Source of the DNA: Rhodospirillales bacterium
GTDB lineage: Bacteria; Pseudomonadota; Alphaproteobacteria; Acetobacterales; Acetobacteraceae
Assembly (NCBI GenBank): GCA_028866445.1
Contig: JAGWIE010000092.1
Span: 1-6,154 of the forward strand
Direction of reading: 5' to 3'
DNA length: 6,154 nt
This document shows positions 1 through 5,581 of this stretch, in pieces. A model generated the notes under the pieces. It saw only the letters and a program-made list of their open reading frames with translations, searched no databases and had not been told where the DNA came from. Within the stretch, counting starts at the first letter, position 1, and each line of letters starts with the position of its first letter. The position numbers were made by a program, and so were the translations under genes.

Positions 1-10
1 TGGAAAGGGA

Positions 11-87
11 TGGCAGGGGCGGAGGGTCTCGAACTCTCAACCTCCGGTTTTGGAGACCGGCGCTCTAGCCAATTGAGCTACGCCCCT
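11..87 (-). tRNA. tRNA-Trp (anticodon CCA)
   Basis: Reading the minus strand, the acceptor arms AGGGGCG (87-81) and CGCCCCT (21-15) pair perfectly. The anticodon stem CCGGT/ACCGG encloses the loop CTCCAAA, giving anticodon CCA at 53-51, which reads UGG. The discriminator is G (14), and the 3' CCA is encoded at 13-11. The T-loop begins TTCGA as expected. The T-stem (GAGAG/CCCTC) has one A-C mismatch. The gene follows tRNA-Gly on the same strand. In many proteobacteria tRNA-Trp directly precedes secE-nusG, so those genes may lie just beyond the left edge; this is inference. Confidence 0.96.
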
Positions 88-111
88 ATTCCGTACCAGC
101 ATGGAAAGCGC

Positions 112-140
112 CTTCCACACTTTGCAGCGCCGAATGTCAA
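112..140 (-). promoter_or_regulatory. Candidate promoter of tRNA-Trp
   Basis: The minus strand has a perfect -35 hexamer TTGACA at 140-135. A 17-base spacer later, at 117-112, the hexamer is TGGAAG, a poor -10. A start near 105 would give a leader of about 18 bases before the tRNA 5' end at 87. The -35 is convincing, the -10 is not, so the tRNA could instead be co-transcribed with tRNA-Gly. Confidence 0.3.
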
Positions 141-196
141 GTGCCTGGGCCATGATGATGCGATTTACTGGGTGGCGGGATGCAAAACTGGAGACT

Positions 197-270
197 TGGA
201 GCGGGTGACGGGAATCGAACCCGCACAGCCAGCTTGGAAGGCTGGGACTCTACCATTGAGCTACACCCGC
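197..270 (-). tRNA. tRNA-Gly (anticodon TCC)
   Basis: On the minus strand the acceptor halves GCGGGTG (270-264) and CACCCGC (207-201) pair fully. The anticodon stem CCAGC/GCTGG encloses the loop CTTCCAA, giving anticodon TCC at 238-236, which reads GGA/GGG. The T-arm contains the GGTTCGATTCC consensus. The discriminator is T (200), and the 3' CCA is encoded at 199-197. It lies 90 bases downstream of the tadG-like stop codon and 109 bases upstream of tRNA-Trp, all on the same strand. A possible promoter (TTGCCT at 310-305, CTTAAC at 288-283, 16-base spacer) lies upstream, but it is weak. Confidence 0.97.
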
Positions 271-359
271 AGCGTGCCCACCGTTAAGCCATATATGCCC
301 AGTGAGGCAAGGGCGGGAAGAGGTAGTCTCCCATACGAATCCGGCGCGGAGCGTTCGCC

Positions 360-2300
360 TTAGTTCGTGAGAACCGCACCGCTGGAGGAGGTGGGGGTAA
401 CAGTGAGGCCGGTAGCAGACCCGCCGGAAATTTGAAGTCCAGACCCATTCCCACAAAAATAGGCAGTTTCCGTTTCCAGGGCCGAGCCGGCTTCATCCGC
501 GGTCACGTAACTGTAGCCATAGTTTGGATCGGTAAAATTATAGGCGATTGGTGGAGAACTGCTGGGCGGCGCGTCAGTGGTCATGGCAAAAATGTCGGCG
601 AGATTTGAGAAGCTTCGCGGCTGCAAAGTACCGCCCACTGAAGTATCTCCGCCTAGTTTACCACCATTCTTGGCGGCATTGCTGCAAGCGGTATCAAGTT
701 GGCTGTAGGCATCGGTTGTTGAGCCAAGGCCAGATGTATCCGTGCTTGGGTCTCGCGCATAAGAAGAGGGGGAATAGCTTGTGGAGGTATTGGTCGATTG
801 TGTACTATAATCAGCCTGCGGATTGCCGTTGCCATCGTATCCACCACCTGCCTGTGCAATTTCTGTGAATGCATTACCGCAGTAATTGTAATAGCTTAAA
901 TCACAAAGCTGGCTACCGGTGGATTTTACGGCAAAGGTCTCTGTCTCTGTCCATGCCATATCGTAGCCATTCACCACTGTGATTTGTGTGATATAGGTAT
1001 CGTGAGAAATCCATGTTCCTGGCCCGTTAAAATATAAAGGGTCGCCGGTAATGGGATTATAGCAGCTGGTTGTTCCAGTTGGGCAAAGGTAGCTATATTC
1101 CTCTTCGGTCGCGCTGCTGTTTTTCATCGAGATGTCATCATACTCGTCGTTTACATAGGTGATTACACCGCTGTTGCCTGTGGCAGGGGTAATGTCGACC
1201 GAGTAATTGCCATTAATCGACGTGGTGAAATAAAGTGGCGTGTAATAGCCGTAACCACCGTAGCTGTTGGCATAATTATATCCGCCAGTTTGGCAAGGAT
1301 TTTGGATATTAACTTTTGCGCCGGTATAGCTGGAATATTTAAGATGCTCCGGGCAAACCACAGTCTCTGGAGAAATGTTCAGCGCCCCTTGTACGTAAAG
1401 CGGGCTCGTGCGGCTAGCGGAACCATTAACGAAATACCATTCCTCCGTTGGAGGGTTTCCAAGGGTCAGACTACAATATTTGTTCGATGCCCCGGTGGGA
1501 ATGAGCTGAACGCCGCTGTTGCCAGTTGTGGTATTGGGGTTATTGCAATTATTAATGTTAGAACTTGGGGCGGCGAACGAAACAGGCGGTGGCGCATTAT
1601 TCATTCCGTCAATGAAATAGACGACATCTTTATAAGAATTCGATGTATTTCCCGGTACTCCCGAACCCGTGCCTGAAGTATGGGTGCCGCCGACCTGTCC
1701 GCCCCCTCCTCGGTTAGCGGAATATGAAGATTGGAAGTAATCGGAAAAGTCGGTTGCCTGCCCTTCATTTGCTCCTGGGTTGCCTGCCACGTATTGCGCC
1801 GTGGCGGTGACGGACATGTTCTCAAACGGTAAATGAAAATAAAATATTGAATTTGTTTGCCGCGCTGTGGCTGAAACAGTCGTGCAATAAGTGCCCTCAC
1901 TGCAAGCCGTGCTGCTTTGTGTGAAGGTGCCGCTGGTTCCGCATGTGGCAGAGCTTTTACCGGTACATCCGAGCGTGATGCTAGGTGTTCCCTGTAAACT
2001 TACGGCGCCGGAGATGCCAGCGAAGGCTTGATTGAACGCTGCTGTGGCCACGCTGGCACCGTTGCTGGCATTAATGTCGTTCGCGTAAGCTCCTACCCCT
2101 GCTTGCGCCGCTTGGTCGGCAGCGGATTGCAACTGTGCCCTCTCGGCTGAAATCCGCGCGAAATCAACTCCAGCGCCACCGGCAACGATCATGGTAGGCA
2201 ACATAATTGCCCACATCACGGCTGTTGCGGCCCGGCGGTCCCGCCATAGCCGAAACCCTCGAAACGCCTTTGCTTTGTGTATTGCCTGCTGGTTTTTCAT
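360..2300 (-). CDS. tadG: TadG-like Flp/Tad pilus assembly protein with a large Cys- and Tyr-rich exported region
   Basis: A 646-residue membrane-anchored, mostly exported protein. Residues 1-23 are basic and cytoplasmic. Residues about 24-48 form the single membrane segment of the TadE/TadG N-terminal family, starting R-D-R-R-A-A-T-A-V. Residues about 50-70 (AERAQLQSAADQAAQAG) are a typical TadG helix, and a conserved-looking beta segment follows to about residue 172. From about 180 onward the sequence is low complexity, rich in Gly, Ser, Thr, Asn and Tyr (seven Tyr within 341-357). It has 14 cysteines, all after residue 110, which suits disulfides in the periplasm. The usual Glu+5 of pilin-like proteins is replaced by Met29. 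Many TadG proteins carry a VWA domain with a DxSxS site; I see only DVVYFIDGMNN (225-235), without that motif. The start ATG lies two bases after the previous stop (TGACCATG), so coupled translation is likely. The family call is firm; the function of the long C-terminal part is unknown. The name tadG is by similarity, not proven orthology. Confidence 0.82.
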   Translation of the reverse strand: MKNQQAIHKAKAFRGFRLWRDRRAATAVMWAIMLPTMIVAGGAGVDFARISAERAQLQSAADQAAQAGVGAYANDINASNGASVATAAFNQAFAGISGAVSLQGTPSITLGCTGKSSATCGTSGTFTQSSTACSEGTYCTTVSATARQTNSIFYFHLPFENMSVTATAQYVAGNPGANEGQATDFSDYFQSSYSANRGGGGQVGGTHTSGTGSGVPGNTSNSYKDVVYFIDGMNNAPPPVSFAAPSSNINNCNNPNTTTGNSGVQLIPTGASNKYCSLTLGNPPTEEWYFVNGSASRTSPLYVQGALNISPETVVCPEHLKYSSYTGAKVNIQNPCQTGGYNYANSYGGYGYYTPLYFTTSINGNYSVDITPATGNSGVITYVNDEYDDISMKNSSATEEEYSYLCPTGTTSCYNPITGDPLYFNGPGTWISHDTYITQITVVNGYDMAWTETETFAVKSTGSQLCDLSYYNYCGNAFTEIAQAGGGYDGNGNPQADYSTQSTNTSTSYSPSSYARDPSTDTSGLGSTTDAYSQLDTACSNAAKNGGKLGGDTSVGGTLQPRSFSNLADIFAMTTDAPPSSSPPIAYNFTDPNYGYSYVTADEAGSALETETAYFCGNGSGLQISGGSATGLTVTPTSSSGAVLTN

Positions 2301-2302
2301 GG

Positions 2303-2947
2303 TCAGCCACTACATGTGATGGTTTGCGGGGTAACGCCGGTGACTGTGAGGGCCGTGCTGGTAGAGGCATAAGCCCAGCGAGTCATCACCTGCTGCGTGA
2401 GCGTGGGGGAGGTGGAGAGCCATAGCCCCACCAACCCTGGATAGGTTAAGGTGACTTTAACAATAATTGCGTTATCTCCTACCGCTCCACCTGAGGAAGG
2501 CAGCATCCCGCCTTGGCCATTGCTGGTGACAAGGTTACAGGCTGCAGTGCTGCCGATGACGGCTGGTGTTACGGCGGTACAGGAATTACCGCTGAAATCT
2601 TGTTCCCAATAGGACGCTGTACTGCCGGGAGTAACGGATGTTACGCTGGCTACGTCCACGGTTAGTCCGCCCGCGCCATATGGTGCCAATCCCTGTACAG
2701 CTCCGTAGCAGATGTCCTGCGGTATTGAGGCAGAAAGGGCCGAACCGTCCGGGCTTTCCACAACATAAGCCTGTGCAACGGTCGCAGCCACAATGTTCAT
2801 TTTCTGGTCTGTCCGCAGTAGGGTCAGAATTTCGAACGTGCCGATGAACACCAGCAGAAAGAAAGACATAATAATGGCAAACTCGACCGACGCCACGGCT
2901 TTGCGGTCCAAGAGGAAGCGGTGAGCTTGAAGGAAAGCGCGGGCCAT
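2303..2947 (-). CDS. TadE/TadF-like minor pilin (second TadE-family protein)
   Basis: A 214-residue protein. I place the start at ATG 2947-2945, because it overlaps the stop of the upstream tadE-like gene by one base (TGATG) and the first residues then line up with that gene's product. The open frame extends 40 codons further upstream, but that stretch lies antiparallel to nothing sensible, overlaps the upstream gene in another frame and reads as non-protein-like sequence. Residues 1-16 are basic. Residues 17-45 contain the TadE signature A|VASVEF followed by a hydrophobic segment, with Glu22 at +5 from a possible prepilin-peptidase cut after Ala17. The rest (about 46-214) should be periplasmic and holds four cysteines. 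Known TadE and TadF proteins are pseudopilins that help assemble Flp pili. It is the middle gene of the operon. Whether it corresponds to TadE or TadF cannot be decided from the sequence alone. Confidence 0.85.
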   Translation of the reverse strand: MARAFLQAHRFLLDRKAVASVEFAIIMSFFLLVFIGTFEILTLLRTDQKMNIVAATVAQAYVVESPDGSALSASIPQDICYGAVQGLAPYGAGGLTVDVASVTSVTPGSTASYWEQDFSGNSCTAVTPAVIGSTAACNLVTSNGQGGMLPSSGGAVGDNAIIVKVTLTYPGLVGLWLSTSPTLTQQVMTRWAYASTSTALTVTGVTPQTITCSG

Positions 2948-3516
2948 CAGTTCACCATCACAGCTTGGTTGGATACCAGCGCGGCGGTGGCATTGCCGGT
3001 GAGTATTACGTTGAGTGATGGGATGGTGGCACCGGAAAGCGGCAAATAAGGTAGAAAATCCATCCACGGCGGCAATTGATACGCTACCTGGATCAGGGTG
3101 GGATACGGGCCGCCGGAGGTCGGAATAGTAGGAAAGCCACCGGCAGGAGAAAGCTGCCCTTGCTGGCTGACGATAGCCGGGGTGATGCCAGCGAAGGTTT
3201 GCGTGGACGTGTTGGTCTGAACTTCAATTTGCAGGTTGGTTTTGCTGCATGGGGCAACGGCACCGAATTCGCTGCAAACCGAATTTATAAACTGGGTCTG
3301 CGTTTCAGGCGTGGTACTGCTGCTACTTAAAAGCAGTTGCCTAGTGGCACCCCGAACGGCATCGTCGAGGGTCATCTGCCAGAACTGGCATACGCCCATC
3401 ATCGTGAAGCCTACAGTAAACAGGATCATTAGGCTACCAATAAGAGCGAATTCAACCGCAGTTGAGGCTCTTCTATCGCGAACTAGCGGGGCGCTTGACT
3501 GTAAAAATCGCTTCAT
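2947..3516 (-). CDS. tadE: TadE-like minor pilin, first gene of the operon
   Basis: A 189-residue protein of the TadE family (small pseudopilins of the Flp/Tad pilus system). Residues 1-17 form a basic cytoplasmic leader ending V-R-D-R-R-A. Next comes STAVEFALIGSLMILFTVGF, in which Glu22 is at +5 if a prepilin peptidase cuts after Ala17, followed by a membrane helix to about residue 45. The remaining ~145 residues should be periplasmic, with a nearby cysteine pair (SVCSEF and APCSK). Length is normal for the family. The start ATG at 3516 has no strong Shine-Dalgarno; only a weak GGCGATGG lies just upstream. The stop overlaps the next start by one base (TGATG). No consensus promoter is obvious between here and tRNA-Leu, so read-through from the tRNA promoter or an atypical promoter in the AT-rich leader are both possible. 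Confidence 0.85.
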   Translation of the reverse strand: MKRFLQSSAPLVRDRRASTAVEFALIGSLMILFTVGFTMMGVCQFWQMTLDDAVRGATRQLLLSSSSTTPETQTQFINSVCSEFGAVAPCSKTNLQIEVQTNTSTQTFAGITPAIVSQQGQLSPAGGFPTIPTSGGPYPTLIQVAYQLPPWMDFLPYLPLSGATIPSLNVILTGNATAALVSNQAVMVN

Positions 3517-3557
3517 ATTGCCATCGCCAGACCATTTAGCTGCGGGAGTTTTCCATT

Positions 3558-3585
3558 AACTTAAAGGTTTTTAAGTTTTTTTTTT
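3558..3585. repeat. 8-bp A/T inverted repeat followed by a T10 tract in the tad operon leader
   Basis: AACTTAAA (3558-3565), loop GGTT, and TTTAAGTT (3570-3577) form a perfect 8-bp stem; the T run covers 3576-3585, ten bases. Read on the plus strand it resembles a weak intrinsic terminator, but no plus-strand gene ends nearby. Read on the minus strand it is A10 plus a hairpin, 42-69 bases before the tadE-like start. It could be an operator, an AT-rich promoter element or a slippage-prone tract; which one is unknown. Confidence 0.55.
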
Positions 3586-3647
3586 AATTTCTTCCACAGA
3601 AATCGCAGGTTAGTGTCATAAAATTGATCGCCACCAGCAAGTCACTC

Positions 3648-3733
3648 TGGTGCGGGCGGCCGGACTTGAACCGGCACAGGATTGCTCCCAACGGATTTTA
3701 AGTCCGGTGCGTCTACCATTTCGCCACGCCCGC
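3648..3733 (-). tRNA. tRNA-Leu (anticodon TAA)
   Basis: Class II tRNA with a long variable arm. On the minus strand the acceptor halves GCGGGCG (3733-3727) and CGCCCGC (3658-3652) pair perfectly. The discriminator is A (3651), and CCA is encoded at 3650-3648. The anticodon loop CTTAAAA gives TAA at 3700-3698, which reads UUA/UUG. The outermost anticodon-stem pair is C-T, the other four are normal. The T-loop is TTCAAGT. The variable arm around TTGGGAGCAATCCTG forms a short stem, as expected for Leu. The gene sits between the divergent PBP gene and the tad operon, with no clear terminator after its 3' end. Confidence 0.97.
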
Positions 3734-3742
3734 GCTGGCGCC

Positions 3743-3770
3743 TGTTTAGCGATTCTGGCGTCTGGGTCAA
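3743..3770 (-). promoter_or_regulatory. Likely promoter of tRNA-Leu
   Basis: The minus strand shows -35 TTGACC at 3770-3765, a 16-base spacer, and -10 TAAACA at 3748-3743, preceded by GC as in many alphaproteobacterial -10 elements (GCTAAA). The -10 ends nine bases before the tRNA 5' end at 3733, a spacing typical of tRNA promoters with very short leaders. Predicted from the sequence only. Confidence 0.55.
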
Positions 3771-3781
3771 ACAGCGGTTGA

Positions 3782-3814
3782 CGCCTTCCGGCGCGGTTGG
3801 CAGCAGGGAAGGCG
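3782..3814 (+). promoter_or_regulatory. Inverted repeat covering the ribosome-binding site of the PBP gene
   Basis: CGCCTTCC (3782-3789) is perfectly complementary to GGAAGGCG (3807-3814), separated by 17 bases. The right arm contains most of the Shine-Dalgarno region AGGGAAGG (3805-3812) and ends directly before the ATG at 3815. If the mRNA begins upstream of 3782, this stem would hide the ribosome-binding site. The complementarity is seen directly; the regulatory role is inference. Confidence 0.5.
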
Positions 3815-5581
3815 ATGCCCATGCTCCCCAAGCCGTCTCCCGTTCTTAAACGCCGCCTTGGCAGAACCTGGGCGGTGGCGCGGGTGCTTATCATGCTGGG
3901 CATCTGGGGCGCGGTGGCGGCCGGGCTGGCGGGGCTTTGGTTCACTTGGAACATGCCAAACCCCGCGATCGCCATTACCCAAACCCGCCGCCCGGCGATT
4001 AGGCTGCTGGACCCGGCGGGGCATCTGGTGGCCCGGTTTGGTGATGTCTCGGGCCGGGTGGTGCTACCATCAGCTCTTCCAGCCTATGTTCCGGCTGCCT
4101 TCATCGCCATTGAGGACCGGCGGTTTTACCAGCATGGCGCGTTCGACGGCCGGGGTATTTTTCGCGCTTTGGTCTCGGACGTAATCCACCGCCACGTGGT
4201 GCAAGGCGGCTCCACCCTTACCCAGCAGGTGGCCAAAACCCTGTTCCTGGGCAACCAACGCACGCTGCGGCGCAAGGTGCAGGAGGCTTTTCTCTCCCTC
4301 TGGCTCTGGCGGCATTACAGTCGGGCACAAATTCTGGGCATCTACCTCAACCGGGTTTATCTTGGCGGCGGTGCCTATGGGGTGGATGCCGCGTCGCGGC
4401 TTTATTTCAACGAGCCAGCCTCGCGCCTGAGCCTCGCGCAGGCTGCGATTTTGGCTGGGTTGCCCAAGGCGCCCTCCAGCCTCAACCCGCTGGTAAGCGC
4501 CCAGGCCGCCGCCGCCCGCGCGACCGAGGTACTGGACGCGATGGTCGCGACCGGCGTTATCACGCCTGAGCAGGAGAATGTGGCCAGCGCGCAGTTGGGC
4601 GATGCTGCCTCACCCATCTCCCGAAGTTCGTGGTTCGCGCTCTGGACCATGCAGCGTGAGGCTCCGTTTATCCCCGAGGGCGAGGACGTGACTTTTACCA
4701 CCACCATGGATGCCGGGTTGCAAACCGCGGCTCAGGCGTCGCTGGATTCCGCCATTGAGACGCAGGGTGCCAAATATCAAGTTTCCCAAGGGGCGGTGGT
4801 GGTGCTGGATGCGCGAACCGGGGCGGTGCGCGCCATTGTCGGCGGGGTGGGCGACCGCGAGGGCTATAACCGCGCCGTGCTGGCCAGGCGGCAAACGGGT
4901 TCGGCGATCAAGCCGATTGTCTGGCTGGCGGGGTTGATGGCGGGGATGAGCCCCGATTCAACAGTGCTGGACGCGCCGCTGAACCTGCGCGGTTACCGCC
5001 CGCATGACTACGAGCGGGGCTATCACGGCGAGGTAAGCATGACCGAGGCGCTGGCGGATTCGATGAACACCGCCGCCATCCGCATCCTGCTGCGCGCAGG
5101 TGGGCCAAGGCGGGTTATCGCCGTGGCGCGCTCTCTGGGGTTGGAGGATCATTTCCCGGATGACGCAACCATGGCGCTGGGCACGGGCGCTGTGGGCGTT
5201 ATGCAGCTAGCCAGCGCCTATGCCGCGTTTTTCAATGGCGGAGAGCGTGTGACGCCTTATGGCGTTACCGCTATCAATGGCGTTGCCGCGCATGTGCCAG
5301 CGCCCGTGCCCGCAGTGCCTGCGGGTGATGCACGGGCGGTGGCGGGGATGATGCGCCAGGTGGTGCTTTCCGGCACCGCCACGGTGGCGTTTATCCCTGG
5401 GGTTTATACGGCGGGCAAAACTGGAACCACGCAGGATTACCGGGATGGCTGGTTTGTGGGTTATGCAAAAGGCGAGATCATCGCTGTCTGGCTCGGCAAT
5501 GATGACAATGCGCCGGGCAAGGAATTGCTCGGCGGCAGCCTGCCCGCGCAGATATTCAAAGAGGTGGCGCAGGGGTTGTAG
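3815..5581 (+). CDS. Class A penicillin-binding protein (bifunctional transglycosylase/transpeptidase, PBP1A family)
   Basis: Inner-membrane enzyme that polymerises lipid II into glycan strands and cross-links the stem peptides. With the ATG at 3815 it has 588 residues. There is one membrane helix (about 22-44). The GT51 transglycosylase domain (about 70-240) has EDRRFYQH (100-107, catalytic Glu100), GGSTLTQQ (131-138), RRKVQE (152-157, Glu157) and IYLNRVYLG (176-184). The transpeptidase domain has Ser363-x-x-Lys366 (nucleophile), Ser416-x-Asn418 and Lys535-Thr-Gly-Thr, so all catalytic motifs are intact. It is much shorter than E. coli PBP1A (about 850 residues) and lacks an obvious inserted or C-terminal accessory domain, as in other compact class A PBPs. 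Start choice: AGGG (3805-3808) sits six bases before ATG 3815. ATG 3821 (AAGG eight bases upstream) is an equally good alternative, and a TTG at 3797 is less likely. It is divergent from tRNA-Leu. No good plus-strand promoter is visible in the short upstream gap. Confidence 0.96.
   Translation: MPMLPKPSPVLKRRLGRTWAVARVLIMLGIWGAVAAGLAGLWFTWNMPNPAIAITQTRRPAIRLLDPAGHLVARFGDVSGRVVLPSALPAYVPAAFIAIEDRRFYQHGAFDGRGIFRALVSDVIHRHVVQGGSTLTQQVAKTLFLGNQRTLRRKVQEAFLSLWLWRHYSRAQILGIYLNRVYLGGGAYGVDAASRLYFNEPASRLSLAQAAILAGLPKAPSSLNPLVSAQAAAARATEVLDAMVATGVITPEQENVASAQLGDAASPISRSSWFALWTMQREAPFIPEGEDVTFTTTMDAGLQTAAQASLDSAIETQGAKYQVSQGAVVVLDARTGAVRAIVGGVGDREGYNRAVLARRQTGSAIKPIVWLAGLMAGMSPDSTVLDAPLNLRGYRPHDYERGYHGEVSMTEALADSMNTAAIRILLRAGGPRRVIAVARSLGLEDHFPDDATMALGTGAVGVMQLASAYAAFFNGGERVTPYGVTAINGVAAHVPAPVPAVPAGDARAVAGMMRQVVLSGTATVAFIPGVYTAGKTGTTQDYRDGWFVGYAKGEIIAVWLGNDDNAPGKELLGGSLPAQIFKEVAQGL

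Noticed and set aside
346..360. Short similarity between the end of tadG (AGGCGAACGCTCCG on the minus strand) and the end of the Kef gene (AGGCAAACGCTCCG, about 5588-5601)
   Set aside because: A 13/14 match between two places is expected by chance in a window of this size, and no hairpin or T tract makes it a shared terminator.
341..362. Intrinsic terminator right after the tadG-like stop
   Set aside because: Only a 4-bp GGCG/CGCC stem could be found, without a following T run.
10..363. Plus-strand open frame of 117 codons across the left edge
   Set aside because: It runs through both tRNA genes on the opposite strand; its apparent peptide is the translation of antisense tRNA.
548..868. Plus-strand open frame of 106 codons, and others at 1290-1676 and 2207-2425
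   Set aside because: They lie antisense within the tad genes, have no ribosome-binding site and encode no recognisable protein.
271..3651. Genomic island integrated at tRNA-Leu or tRNA-Gly
   Set aside because: I found no integrase and no direct repeat of either tRNA 3' end at the opposite boundary, so the compositional shift alone does not support this.
3778..3806. Plus-strand promoter for the PBP gene starting from TTGACG at 3778
   Set aside because: No -10-like hexamer exists at 16-18 bases spacing (cagcag region), and a start there would leave almost no leader before the ATG.
3616..4024. Minus-strand open frames across tRNA-Leu and the PBP start
   Set aside because: Shadow frames; they include tRNA-Leu or oppose the well-supported PBP coding sequence, with no domain signal.
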